DNA from: an uncultured Bacteroides sp.
GTDB lineage: Bacteria > Bacteroidota > Bacteroidia > Bacteroidales > Bacteroidaceae
Reading direction: 5' to 3'
NCBI GenBank assembly: GCA_944322285.1
Contig: CALUOR010000014.1
Location: 17,073 to 81,072, forward strand
DNA length: 64,000 nt
Shown: positions 17,377 through 25,712 of the stretch, one piece after another
Layout: every line of letters starts with the position of its first letter
How positions within the stretch are numbered: the first letter of the stretch is position 1
Notes under the pieces: model-generated
Told to the model about the DNA's origin: nothing
Database searches by the model: none
What the model saw: the letters and a program-made list of their open reading frames with translations, nothing else
Program-made: the position numbers and the translations under genes

Positions 17377-17592
17377 ATGAACTTTGAGCAATTAAACTTT
17401 ACTACCTATTGTGTAGGTAATCTTGCTGATGCATTGGAGATGAGTGCCGGCCAAGTCTACCATATGTTGCGTTCATCAGGCATCTTACGCGACTACATCT
17501 TGCCATGCTATGACACATTGCACACATTCAGCAAAGAATATATTGTAGACGACCTTATTCAATGCATGAAAGAGAAAGGAGTATTGGCATGA
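17377..17592 (+). CDS. DUF3791-like small protein
   Basis: A 71-residue protein beginning MNFEQLNFTTYCVGNLADAL and ending MKEKGVLA. It resembles the short first member of the DUF3791-DUF3990-DUF3791 gene trios found in many gut Bacteroidales. Function unknown; the trio arrangement resembles toxin-antitoxin modules. It overlaps the start of the decayed middle gene by four bases (ATGA), as in an operon. Complete by length, with its own -7 box. Confidence 0.7.
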   Translation: MNFEQLNFTTYCVGNLADALEMSAGQVYHMLRSSGILRDYILPCYDTLHTFSKEYIVDDLIQCMKEKGVLA

Positions 17593-17719
17593 AACTCTAT
17601 CACGCATTGGGGCGTTTGGCCTTCGAACATCCCAACCATCAAATATGTATCTTATAAACCAAGAAGTAATAAACCGGCATTTACATTTTGTAACGTCGGA
17701 AGAAATAATCATAGAATAA
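17589..17719 (+). pseudogene. DUF3990-like gene, internally deleted and frameshifted
   Basis: Only the ends of the expected ~150-residue protein remain. The first frame reads MKLYHALGRLAFEHPNHQ and stops at 17655-17657; the C-terminal part NQEVINRHLHFVTSEEIIIE continues in another frame to 17719. The intact family starts MKLYH and ends with an INRHL/FV-type tail, so about 100 central residues are missing. DUF3990 is, as far as I recall, grouped with ADP-ribosyltransferase-like folds, so this may be a lost toxin; that is inference. Confidence 0.65.
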
Positions 17720-17731
17720 AACCTGGAAATT

Positions 17732-18004
17732 ATGCAAGCCGACAAGAACATCCTACAAATGAAATATGCCCGCATTGTCCGTCTGTTCGCCGACCAAATC
17801 GGAATTCCGTATGAAGATGCCCTTGAATTCTTTTATGCTTCGGACACTTACCGCCTCATCAGTTCAGGCATTGCAGACATGCATTGCTTAAGCGATGAAT
17901 ATTTGGCCGATGAAATCAGCCAAGAATGGGACAACACATCAAAAGAGCATTCAAATCATGGTACAAATATGAAAACGAACCTTCCGTTTCCAAAAGCGCA
18001 ATAA
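17732..18004 (+). CDS. DUF3791-like small protein (second)
   Basis: The conserved part (about 65 residues: NILQMKYARIVRLFADQIGI ... HCLSDEYLADEI) resembles the third gene of the same trio. Total length 90 residues; the last ~20 (SKEHSNHGTNMKTNLPFPKAQ) look unrelated and run towards the regulator promoter, so the C-terminus may be altered. Function unknown. With the middle gene destroyed, the two flanking small genes may be relics. Confidence 0.6.
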   Translation: MQADKNILQMKYARIVRLFADQIGIPYEDALEFFYASDTYRLISSGIADMHCLSDEYLADEISQEWDNTSKEHSNHGTNMKTNLPFPKAQ

Positions 18005-18017
18005 ACACAAAAAATCG

Positions 18018-18033
18018 TGTGCGCTATCGCACA
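18018..18033. promoter_or_regulatory. Inverted repeat TGTGCGCTATCGCACA before the regulator gene
   Basis: A 6-bp-arm inverted repeat with a 4-bp centre, matching the site at 17233-17246. It lies about 23 bp upstream of the -7 box of the regulator gene, overlapping the -33 region, a position suited to autorepression. Confidence 0.6.
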
Positions 18034-18055
18034 TACAACCCACGAATATTTTTCC

Positions 18056-18063
18056 TATCTTTG
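18056..18063 (+). promoter_or_regulatory. -7 promoter box (TATCTTTG) of the regulator gene
   Basis: Perfect TAnnTTTG, 51 bp before the start codon chosen at 18115. Its position within a longer open frame shows that the upstream in-frame codons are not translated from this promoter. Confidence 0.65.
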
Positions 18064-18114
18064 CGCCGAAAAACATTCAAAGCAAAGAATCGCAAAATTC
18101 CTACTCACAATAAA

Positions 18115-19485
18115 ATGGAACATCTTGGAAAAATACTCATCATCGACGATAACGAGGACGTGCTCTTCGCCCTCAACCTCCTGCTGGAACCGTATGCGGA
18201 GAAAGTGAAGGTAACTACCCAACCCGACCGCATCGAGCACTTCATGACCAGCTTCTGCCCCGACCTTGTCCTGCTGGACATGAACTTCAGCCGGGATGCC
18301 ATCAGCGGGCAAGAAGGATTCGATTGCCTGAAACAAATATTGCGCATCGACTCGCAAGCCGTGGTTATCTTCATGACCGCCTACTCGGACACGGACAAAG
18401 CCGTGCGCGCCATCAAGGCTGGGGCGACGGACTTCATTCCCAAACCGTGGGAAAAAGAGAAGTTACTCGCCACCCTGTCCTCCGGCATGAAGCTGCGCCA
18501 ATCCCGATGCGAAGTTTCCCTCTTGCGCGAACAAGTAGAGGTATTGAGCGATGCTACGGAAGAGCCCGTCATTGGTCAGTCTCCCGCCATGCGGCAGGCA
18601 TTAGACACCGTGGAGAAGCTACGCAACACGGATGCGAACATCCTCATCTTAGGTGAAAACGGAACCGGTAAGGATGTCTTTGCCCGCCTGCTCTATCGCC
18701 ATTCGCCCCGCTACGGACGTCCTTTTGTCACCATCGACTTAGGAAGCATCCCCGAATCACTCTTCGAAAGCGAACTCTTCGGATATGAGCGCGGTGCCTT
18801 TACCGATGCCCGCAAAGCCAAGGCCGGACGCATGGAGATAGCCACGGGAGGCACTCTTTTCCTCGACGAGATAGGCAATCTCTCCCTGCCCATGCAGGCC
18901 AAACTGCTCACCGCCATCGAGAAACGTCAAATCACCCGCTTGGGAAGCACCCAAACCACGCCTATAGACGTGCGCCTCATCTGCGCCACCAATGCCGACA
19001 TCCGCCAGATGGTAGCCGAAGGACGCTTTCGCCAAGACTTACTTTATCGCATCAACACCATCGAACTACATATACCGCCCTTGCGTGAACGTGGCAATGA
19101 CATCCTGCTCCTGGCCGAGCACTTCCTGCAACGCTACGCCCGTAAGTATCAGAAAGAAATACGGGGACTGACGCGCGAAGCCAAGAACAAACTCTTGAAA
19201 TATCCTTGGCCGGGCAATGTACGCGAACTCCAGCACACCCTTGAACGAGCCGTGATACTCAGCTCCAGCGGCTCCATGCTTCACCCGGAAAACTTTGTAT
19301 TCCCCACTTCCACACCCGCCCCGATACGCAAGGAAGAGACGGAAACGCTCAACTTGGAGCAACTTGAACGCCAAACCGTGGAGCGTGCCCTGCGGCTGGC
19401 AAGCGGAAACATGAGCCGTGCCGCCGAATACCTGGGCATCACCCGCTATGCCCTCTATCGCAAACTGGAAAAGCTTGGCCTATGA
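18115..19485 (+). CDS. Sigma-54-dependent response regulator (NtrC family)
   Basis: A 456-residue regulator. Receiver domain residues 1-120: acidic pocket Asp11/Asp12, phospho-acceptor Asp55 (LVLLDMNF), Thr88 and Lys110. AAA+ domain ~150-390: Walker A GENGTGKD (180-187), the sigma-54 contact loop GAFTDA (227-232) and Walker B GGTLFLDEIG. C-terminal Fis-type helix-turn-helix ends RAAEYLGITRYALYRKLEKL. The frame is open back to 17926, but the start at 18115 (MEHLGKILIIDDN) fits the receiver domain and the promoter. It should activate the sigma-54-like promoter of the efflux operon when phosphorylated by the overlapping kinase gene. Confidence 0.95.
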   Translation: MEHLGKILIIDDNEDVLFALNLLLEPYAEKVKVTTQPDRIEHFMTSFCPDLVLLDMNFSRDAISGQEGFDCLKQILRIDSQAVVIFMTAYSDTDKAVRAIKAGATDFIPKPWEKEKLLATLSSGMKLRQSRCEVSLLREQVEVLSDATEEPVIGQSPAMRQALDTVEKLRNTDANILILGENGTGKDVFARLLYRHSPRYGRPFVTIDLGSIPESLFESELFGYERGAFTDARKAKAGRMEIATGGTLFLDEIGNLSLPMQAKLLTAIEKRQITRLGSTQTTPIDVRLICATNADIRQMVAEGRFRQDLLYRINTIELHIPPLRERGNDILLLAEHFLQRYARKYQKEIRGLTREAKNKLLKYPWPGNVRELQHTLERAVILSSSGSMLHPENFVFPTSTPAPIRKEETETLNLEQLERQTVERALRLASGNMSRAAEYLGITRYALYRKLEKLGL

Positions 19486-20450
19486 GACGTTATTCCTTCA
19501 TAGTGACCTTGCATATCCTTGGCATTGCCTTGGCGGGAGCTTCCATCCTCCTGTTGGCGCAAGCCCATCTGTGGTTTAGCGCCCTCATGGTGTTGCTTCT
19601 GCTTCTTGCGTTGGGAATAAACCTTTACCGTATGCAGATGATTCAGATACGCATGATGCGCCACCTGGCCGAAAGCCTGCGTTTGGACGATGCCTCCCTC
19701 TCCTTCCGCTCCCCCTATCGTAACCGGACTATGGAGCAGATGGTGGACGAACTATCGGAGTCCATGCGCGCTTTCCGCACCCGCCTCGTGGAGCGGCACG
19801 AGATGGACGCCTGGCAAAAACTCATACGGGTATTGACGCACGAAATCATGAACTCCATTGCCCCTATCATCTCCCTGTCCGAGACATTGAGCGAACGGGA
19901 AGTGACCGAAAAGAATTACAATGTCATGCGACAAGGTATGTTGACCATCCACCGCCGAAGCAAAAGTTTGTTGGAATTCGTGGAGAATTACCGGAAACTG
20001 ACCCGCCTCCCCACACCCGTGCGCCGTCCGGTCTCCTTAAAAGAATTGCTATGCGACCTGCACAAACTTTATCCCGAACCTTATATACATATTGATATAC
20101 CCAACGAAGACCGCACTTTGCAGATAGACCGTGCGCAAATAGAACAAGTATTGATAAATCTGCTGAAAAATGCCCGCGAAGCCTGTACCCACATCGAACA
20201 ACCCAATATCCGAATAAGCGTGCTTCCCTCCCCTCTTTGGCAATGCCTGTTCAGCGTGACGGACAATGGGGAAGGCATCTTGCCCGAAGTGCAGGACAAA
20301 ATCTTTGTCCCCTTCTTCACCACCAAGCCATCCGGCTCCGGCATCGGCCTAAGCCTGTGCAAGCAGATTATGAACCGCCACGGAGGAAACATCACCGTCC
20401 AATCCACACCCGGGAAAGGCACTTGCTTCACCCTTCAGCTTCCGGCATAA
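19482..20450 (+). CDS. Membrane sensor histidine kinase
   Basis: A 322-residue kinase overlapping the regulator by ATGA. Two TM helices at about 7-27 and 31-49 leave almost no periplasmic domain, so sensing is probably within the membrane or cytoplasmic. A HAMP-like linker is followed by the H-box LTHEIMNSIAPI (His120), the N-box INLLKNAREAC, and G-boxes DNGEGI and GSGIGLSLCKQI. It is the partner of the NtrC-type regulator and should control the five-permease efflux operon. Confidence 0.94.
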   Translation: MRRYSFIVTLHILGIALAGASILLLAQAHLWFSALMVLLLLLALGINLYRMQMIQIRMMRHLAESLRLDDASLSFRSPYRNRTMEQMVDELSESMRAFRTRLVERHEMDAWQKLIRVLTHEIMNSIAPIISLSETLSEREVTEKNYNVMRQGMLTIHRRSKSLLEFVENYRKLTRLPTPVRRPVSLKELLCDLHKLYPEPYIHIDIPNEDRTLQIDRAQIEQVLINLLKNAREACTHIEQPNIRISVLPSPLWQCLFSVTDNGEGILPEVQDKIFVPFFTTKPSGSGIGLSLCKQIMNRHGGNITVQSTPGKGTCFTLQLPA

Positions 20451-20531
20451 GAAACCTCGCTTAAATGAAAGGACGAGCAGCAATTCGTCAGAATATTTTT
20501 ATATCCCTAAATACACCGAACTATTGTCTCC

Positions 20532-20641
20532 AAAACAGTGCGCTATTTGCGCTGAATTAGTTAACTGTTTCTCTTAAAACAGCGCACTGTTTTGGGGGTA
20601 AACACTGCGCTGACTGAACAGAAATAGCGCAGTGTTTCTAC
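20532..20641. repeat. 22-bp degenerate palindromic array (AACAGTGCGCTGTT type)
   Basis: Between the kinase stop and the convergent oxidoreductase, five windows in strict 22-bp register (20532, 20554, 20576, 20598, 20620) each contain a degenerate dyad of the type AAACAGCGCACTGTTT or AAACACTGCGCTG. Unit 2 has drifted most. The gap 20642-20822 is AT-rich with nothing else recognised. Confidence 0.75.
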
Positions 20642-20822
20642 AGCACCTAACAAACTATATATCAGACAGATACATAAATACTTACAAATCCTAGAGAACT
20701 AAAGCCCTAAAAAATTATACATTCATTAACAGAATGGTGCTAAAACTTTATCAAGAGTTAATTTTAAATGTAAAATAGAATTACCCTTCTGACACATAGA
20801 TGAAAAGGGATGTTACACCATA

Positions 20823-20876
20823 TTATATATGTAGACAATATATGCTCTATTATATATATAGACAATATATGCTCTG
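20823..20876. repeat. 27-bp direct duplication, AT-rich
   Basis: Two head-to-tail copies of a 27-bp sequence containing ATATGTAGACAATATATGCT (first copy) and ATATATAGACAATATATGCT (second copy), ending right at the stop codon of the oxidoreductase gene. It contains inverted ATATAT segments and could act as part of a terminator. Confidence 0.7.
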
Positions 20877-20877
20877 T

Positions 20878-21537
20878 TCAATAGCCGATGGTAAAACGTT
20901 CCTGATGATGGTTTTCCTGTTCCAACTCATCCACCATAGCCATTGCATAATCTTCTACGGAAATGAAACTCTCTCCCTTTTCATCTACAATCAAATCATC
21001 TTTTCCCAAACGGAACTTACCCGTGCGCACTCCGGTAGTCAGATTCCCAAGATTGGCGGCAGGCGAGAAGAACACCCAGTCAAGCCCTTTCTCATTGACC
21101 AAAGTTTCGAGAAAGAATTTTGCCATAGACTTGACACCGGGCAACCATGCTTCCGGCAACGTACCCGTGTCAACCAAACGCAAACCGGGTTTTACAAACA
21201 GAGAGCCTGCGCCTCCGACAATCTGCAAACGCTTTACTCCTGACGCTTTCACTTCATCCAAGATTTTCGGATAGACCCGTAAAGTGTCCTCATACATATT
21301 GGGGTTGGACCATCCCGGATTATAGGCACTTATTACCGCATCCTTCCCTTTCAATACTTTAATCATGGCGGGAACATCTTCCACGTCGATTTCTTTGACT
21401 TCCAGATTCGGAGAACTTACCTTTATTTTTGATGCGTGGCGTACAATGGCCGTCACACGATGTCCCCGGTTCAACAATTCGTTTAAAATGGCGTTTCCTA
21501 CAAAGCCGCTTGCTCCGATTAATGCTACATTCTTCAT
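20878..21537 (-). CDS. NAD(P)-binding oxidoreductase (atypical SDR, NmrA/YwnB-like)
   Basis: A 219-residue Rossmann-fold protein. The dinucleotide-binding loop GASGFVGNAI lies at residues 8-17, then TAIVRHASKI follows the second strand, where a positive residue favours NADPH. No classical Tyr-x-x-x-Lys catalytic pair is obvious, as in the NAD(P)H-binding atypical SDR group. Divergent from the HxlR regulator, which commonly controls such reductases in response to reactive electrophiles. Substrate unknown. Confidence 0.85.
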   Translation of the reverse strand: MKNVALIGASGFVGNAILNELLNRGHRVTAIVRHASKIKVSSPNLEVKEIDVEDVPAMIKVLKGKDAVISAYNPGWSNPNMYEDTLRVYPKILDEVKASGVKRLQIVGGAGSLFVKPGLRLVDTGTLPEAWLPGVKSMAKFFLETLVNEKGLDWVFFSPAANLGNLTTGVRTGKFRLGKDDLIVDEKGESFISVEDYAMAMVDELEQENHHQERFTIGY

Positions 21538-21709
21538 GATTAATTAATTTTTATGTGGTGAATATTAAATTGATGAGACAAAGTTCCGCATTTTTCTTCA
21601 CTCATACAAGTAGGCACTTATTTCTCAGACACTTACCATATGGAAACCATTATTGGAAATGAACAGTTTGCGAATTTGTTTTTAACTCACTTTTACACAA
21701 TAGTTATGG

Positions 21710-21745
21710 TATATTTGCATCAAATCGGGAAATTAGTTACTTTTG
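21710..21745 (+). promoter_or_regulatory. Two candidate -7 boxes before the HxlR gene
   Basis: TATATTTG at 21710-21717 and TACTTTTG at 21738-21745 both fit TAnnTTTG. The second is 26 bp before the start codon. I cannot tell which is used. Confidence 0.45.
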
Positions 21746-21770
21746 CATTGTAATTAGAATACAATAAATT

Positions 21771-22139
21771 ATGGATGCAGATAAACTGAAAGATGAAATT
21801 TTCATTAAGAATTGTCCGATACGGAACATTCTTTCGCGCATCAGTGACAAATGGTCCATCTTGACTATATTCACACTGGAGCAGATACCTGTCATGCGGT
21901 TCGGAGAACTCCAACGGGCAATCCCCGACATATCCCAAAAGATGCTGACGGTAACCTTACGGACATTGGAGCAGGATGGCATAGTAAAGCGTCAGGCATA
22001 TGCGGAAATACCGCCTAAAGTAGAATATTCCTTGACAGAAAGGGGACTATCATTGTTACCGCATTTGAATGCTCTGATTTATTGGGCAAAGGAACAAATG
22101 GATGACATCATGCAAGATAGGAAACACAACACTCTATAA
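21771..22139 (+). CDS. HxlR-family transcriptional regulator
   Basis: A 122-residue winged-helix protein. The N-terminal KNCPIRNILSRISDKWSILT carries the family's conserved cysteine (Cys17) before the DKW motif. The recognition region is MRFGELQRAIPDISQKMLTV and the wing ends KVEYSLTERG. Such proteins sense oxidants, aldehydes or quinones and control a divergent reductase gene, here the NAD(P)-binding oxidoreductase. The acyltransferase gene follows six bases later and may be co-transcribed. Confidence 0.92.
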   Translation: MDADKLKDEIFIKNCPIRNILSRISDKWSILTIFTLEQIPVMRFGELQRAIPDISQKMLTVTLRTLEQDGIVKRQAYAEIPPKVEYSLTERGLSLLPHLNALIYWAKEQMDDIMQDRKHNTL

Positions 22140-22145
22140 GTATGG

Positions 22146-23273
22146 ATGAAAAAGTCTCACACATTAACTAAGTATATGCAGTTAAGTAATAAATTTGTGC
22201 TGTCAACACAAACGGAACAACCATACCGATTGGTCATACAAAAAGAAAAGATTTCTTCACGCATTCCTTACTTGGACTTCCTGAAGTTTTTTGCTATCGC
22301 CTGTGTATTCGTAGGTCATTCCGTAGAACAGACAACCGATAATGACTTTTGGGACAATCCCATCTGGAGTTTTATCTACACTTTCCACATGCCTCTCTTC
22401 ATGATGCTGTGCGGTTATTTTTTCAGCTCTTCGCTTAAGCTCACTTTTACCGAACTGGTAAAGAAGAAATTCATACAGTTGGTCGTGCCTTCTCTGACTG
22501 CTTTCGCCATCATGTACGCATGGGTAACCCTAACCGGATTCAACCCTTATCCCGAAATCATGAATTTCAGTCTTTTGGGCTTTTTCAATGCCGTATGGTT
22601 TTTAAAGAGTGTATTCTTTTGCTACCTCATAGGTTACATCAGCATCCAGCTATTACGCAACCTGTGGATAGCTATCGTTGTCTCCATTCTATTGATAAGC
22701 ATTGCGCCCTTTGGCAATGTAGATTATCTCAGCTTCATGCTACCCATGTTCTGGTTAGGCTATTTGTGCAAGAAATATCAAAACGCCCTGACGCAATACC
22801 GCAAACAATGGTTGATAATCAGCGCACTGACGTTCATAACCTTGCTTCCGTTTTGGTCAGGCCGGCTGACGGTGTATATGGTTCCTATTGACTTTGTTAA
22901 TTGGCAGACCGGAACAATTGATACGACCAATTTAGGAATTACTCTCTACCGTATGATTGTCGGCATGGCCGGAAGCATGACTTTCTTTTTGCTGGCACCT
23001 TGGATTTATGGGAAAATTGCGTCTTGTTCCTTTGCCGCCACGCTGAATAAAATGGGTAAATCCACATTAGGCCTCTATATGCTGCAAACATTCTTATTGG
23101 AGTCTGTCATACACAACTTAGGAATACATGTCACTACAGCGGGCAGCTTCCTGACCGGATTCTTATTCGCAACTCTTGAACTGTTCCTTTGTTACCAAAC
23201 TGTTCTCCTCCTTCGAAAGAACCGTTACACTCGTTTGCTCTTTTTAGGAGAAAAAACCAACCGTTCTGAATAA
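22146..23273 (+). CDS. Integral membrane acyltransferase (acyltransferase-3 family)
   Basis: A 375-residue polytopic protein with about ten hydrophobic helices. After ~40 polar residues comes the family start RIPYLDFLKFFAIACVFVGH, where the His and the preceding Arg/Asp region are the usual catalytic features. The fold modifies cell-surface glycans or lipids with acyl groups. It directly follows the HxlR gene. The N-terminal 40 residues are longer than usual, so a start at the internal Met at residue 11 is possible. Confidence 0.87.
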   Translation: MKKSHTLTKYMQLSNKFVLSTQTEQPYRLVIQKEKISSRIPYLDFLKFFAIACVFVGHSVEQTTDNDFWDNPIWSFIYTFHMPLFMMLCGYFFSSSLKLTFTELVKKKFIQLVVPSLTAFAIMYAWVTLTGFNPYPEIMNFSLLGFFNAVWFLKSVFFCYLIGYISIQLLRNLWIAIVVSILLISIAPFGNVDYLSFMLPMFWLGYLCKKYQNALTQYRKQWLIISALTFITLLPFWSGRLTVYMVPIDFVNWQTGTIDTTNLGITLYRMIVGMAGSMTFFLLAPWIYGKIASCSFAATLNKMGKSTLGLYMLQTFLLESVIHNLGIHVTTAGSFLTGFLFATLELFLCYQTVLLLRKNRYTRLLFLGEKTNRSE

Positions 23274-23293
23274 GTATATATATCACTTATGAA

Positions 23294-23768
23294 ACGAATT
23301 GCATCAGTTTGTACAGTTCTACAAGTCTTTCCCTCAATTTTTCCACGCAGTGAGTGGAAAATCTGTATTGCTCACTTGGACACACTACCGCACCTTGCTG
23401 CAAGTGGACAATGACGAGGCACGCGAATGGTATGCCCGCGAGACGACGAAAGAGATGTGGAGCGTGCGCACTTTGTAGCGAAATATCTCTTCGCAATATT
23501 ATTTCCGCCTCTTGCAGTCGCAATACAAAGAGTTAGTTGAAAAAGAAATATAGCATTTAACCGCACTCTAACAAGGTGATAAATTGGAGTTTATTAAAAA
23601 TTCCGTATGCCGACACCGAAGAGGACATTGTCCGCTAATTCTATCTTGAAGGGTAATAAGCTACTTTTTGCCACCAAGTATAAACTCTACTTGCCTTCGG
23701 AAAAAACTGCATAGAGAGATAGAGCGGCAAAAGGAAATCTTTTATTTACAGCATAGACAAGAGCAATA
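23294..23768 (+). pseudogene. YhcG/DUF1016-like PDDEXK nuclease, decayed
   Basis: One frame reads ...SGKSVLLTWTHYRTLLQV, then DEAREWYARETTKEMWSVRT and, after a stop, RNISSQYYFRLLQSQYKELV, the middle of a DUF1016 protein. A C-terminal piece LLFATKYKLYLPSEKT and RQKEIFYLQHRQEQ follows in another frame near 23650-23768. The stretch between, where the D-x(n)-ExK nuclease site would be, is missing, and several stops interrupt the rest. Clearly a dead gene; YhcG-like nucleases often sit with restriction systems. Confidence 0.8.
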
Positions 23769-23770
23769 AA

Positions 23771-24009
23771 ATGAAAGCGAAAATACATTATCACAAGATA
23801 GGCGACTACCTGAGCCGCGAGGACAAGCTGCGCATCATCCGCGAGTTCGGAAGCGTGGAGTATATTCCTTGGATATCCTACAGCCCAATGAGCGTGGAGA
23901 TTGGATTAATCATCGGAACGAATGGAAGTTTTCTCAAACAAATTGCCTACATTTGCAGAAAATAGGCGTAAAAGATGGTAAATGGATTTGTTTACCGCAT
24001 GGCCCTTAG
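23771..24009 (+). pseudogene. Fragment of a Type ISP-like restriction-modification enzyme
   Basis: MKAKIHYHKIGDYLSREDKL begins in one frame, then after a shift the other frame gives NERGDWINHRNEWKFSQTN and KIGVKDGKWICLPHGP, ending in TAG at 24007-24009. DYLSREDKL... and PNExGDWINxRN resemble the junction region of Type ISP/Eco57I-like methylase-helicase proteins in Bacteroidetes. The remaining ~1000 residues are absent. Assignment is from motif memory, so moderate. Confidence 0.55.
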
Positions 24010-24039
24010 CATAGTTTGAATACTTAAAAGCAACACATT

Positions 24040-25377
24040 ATGAGAGAAATAAGATGCCCGAAATGTCAAAGCGTATTCCAGGTAGATGAAGCGGATTACG
24101 CATCTATTGTCAGCCAAGTGAAGAATGCCGAATTCGATATAGAGATAAACAAACGAATTGAAGAACTACGCAAACAATATGTGGCCGAACAGAAAGCAGT
24201 AGTGCTGAAGTCCGAACAAGGTTTTCAAGAAAAGCTCTCCGCCAGAGAATTGGAATTAGGTAAGAAGGAAAGAGAGATAGAAAGACTAAATGCCCAAATC
24301 AATGCCTTGACGCAAACTAAAGAATTGGAAATGAAAGCGGCTTTGGGGCAAAAGGAGCAAGAGATTTCCGCATTGAAGCTAACTATTTCACAAAGTGACA
24401 GCAAACGCCAGATAGCATTATTGGAGGAACAACGAAAAGCGCAGGATGTGCTGAAAGCCAAAGACGCAAAAATAGCCGAGCTTGAAGGAAAAGTCAAATT
24501 GGAACAAAGCGAAGCATCGTTGCGCGAAAACAGCCTACGTAAGGAGTACGAATACCAATTAAAGCAGAAACAAGAAGAGGTAGACTATTACAAAGACTTG
24601 AAAACGAAGCTGTCTACCAAGATGATTGGAGAGACTTTGGAAGTGCATTGCAGCACGGAGTTCAACCGCATGCGCTCACTTTTCCCTTACGCCTATTTTG
24701 AAAAAGACAATGACGCTTCCGAAGGCTCCAAAGGCGACTTTATTTTCCGGGATTTCGGACCGGACGGAACAGAATATATTTCTATCATGTTCGAAATGAA
24801 AAATGAAGCGGACGAAACTGCCACCAAACACAAGAACGAAGACTTCTTCAAAAAACTGGATGCCGACCGTAGAAGCAAAAACTGCGAATTTGCCGTGCTT
24901 GTCTCACTGCTGGAGCCGGATAGCGAGCTCTACAACGGAGGCATCGTAGACGTATCTTACCGATATGATAAAATGTACGTGATACGCCCGCAATTCTTTA
25001 TGCCGCTTATCAGTCTGCTGGTGCAGACGTCTAAAAAGAGTCTGGAATATAAGCAAGAGTTGGCTGTTGCCAGAAGTCAGTCAGTAGATGTGACGAACTT
25101 CGAGGATAAACTAATTGATTTTCAAAAACGATTTGGAAACGACTATCGGCTGGCAAGTGAGAAGTTCAAAACCGCTGTCGATGAAATAGACAAATCCATT
25201 CAGCACCTACAGAAGATAAAAGAGGCATTGCTGGGCAGCGAGAATCGTTTGCGCTTAGCGAACGACAAGTTGGAAGGACTTACTATTAAAAAACTTACAC
25301 GTGGCAACCCCACCATGAAAGCTAAATTTGAAGAAGCACGTAAAAAGAAAGACGAATTAACGGCAGAAGAATTATAA
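24040..25377 (+). CDS. DUF2130 protein, coiled coil plus nuclease-like domain
   Basis: A 445-residue protein. It starts with a Cys-x-x-Cys ([15 protein letters not shown], residues 3-17), has a long coiled coil (about 30-190, rich in E, K and Q), then a compact domain with GDFIFRDF and [13 protein letters not shown], arranged like the D ... ExK core of PDDEXK nucleases, and a C-terminal coiled coil. Function of DUF2130 is not established. It is intact, next to two dead restriction-type genes, which suggests a former defence locus. Full length for the family. Confidence 0.8.
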   Translation: MREIRCPKCQSVFQVDEADYASIVSQVKNAEFDIEINKRIEELRKQYVAEQKAVVLKSEQGFQEKLSARELELGKKEREIERLNAQINALTQTKELEMKAALGQKEQEISALKLTISQSDSKRQIALLEEQRKAQDVLKAKDAKIAELEGKVKLEQSEASLRENSLRKEYEYQLKQKQEEVDYYKDLKTKLSTKMIGETLEVHCSTEFNRMRSLFPYAYFEKDNDASEGSKGDFIFRDFGPDGTEYISIMFEMKNEADETATKHKNEDFFKKLDADRRSKNCEFAVLVSLLEPDSELYNGGIVDVSYRYDKMYVIRPQFFMPLISLLVQTSKKSLEYKQELAVARSQSVDVTNFEDKLIDFQKRFGNDYRLASEKFKTAVDEIDKSIQHLQKIKEALLGSENRLRLANDKLEGLTIKKLTRGNPTMKAKFEEARKKKDELTAEEL

Positions 25378-25384
25378 GCAGCCC

Positions 25385-25459
25385 AAAAAGAAGAGCCATC
25401 TTCACAGACAGCTCTCCTCCAATTTTCGTTAACCTTAAATCTAATACTATGAAAAACAC
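25385..25459 (-). ncRNA. Candidate small RNA, family copy 2
   Basis: On the minus strand a -7 box TAATTTTG (25464-25471) is followed five bases later by GTGTTTTTCATAGTATTAGA and then TTTAAGGTTAACGAAAATTG, then a terminator hairpin AGAGCTGTC...GATGGCTCT and a U-run. The 5' ~40 nt matches the element at 50235-50302 closely, whereas the hairpins differ. The hairpin may also terminate the convergent DUF2130 gene. Possibly a member of a described Bacteroidales RNA family; I could not check this. Confidence 0.65.
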
Positions 25460-25616
25460 AAGGCAAAATTATATCTTTTTTCCAAACATACAAAACTTTG
25501 CCTCCGTTTATACAGCTTTATAACATTAATTGAGCTTGTTTAGTTTTACATCATATATAATATGCAAAAATTGCAATTTGTATTTGGTAAAATGGCAAAC
25601 ACTATGTTTTTTTTTA

Positions 25617-25624
25617 TAATTTTG
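25617..25624 (+). promoter_or_regulatory. -7 promoter box (TAATTTTG) of ileS
   Basis: Perfect TAnnTTTG, 89 bp before the ileS start codon. A TTTG about 25 bp upstream (TATTTGGTAA) could be the -33 element. No T-box-like structure was recognised in the leader. Confidence 0.6.
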
Positions 25625-25712
25625 CGCCCGAATAAAGAAAGTGTATGCCGAGTATAGTGTTATCCGCATACACGCTAAAGACGTAATATAGAAAAAACAG
25701 AAGATAAAAACC

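Noticed and set aside
17926-18114. Upstream ATG for the sigma-54 regulator
   Set aside because: The 63 extra codons cross the dyad and the TATCTTTG promoter, and they have no relation to receiver domains.
21573-21595. Shared motif between GAGACAAAGTTCCGC here and GAGACAAAGCTTCGC near 53663
   Set aside because: Short match that partly coincides with promoter-like CAAAG sequence; likely chance.
25625-25712. T-box or other riboswitch before ileS
   Set aside because: The leader is short, with no T-box sequence or terminator-antiterminator pair that I could see.
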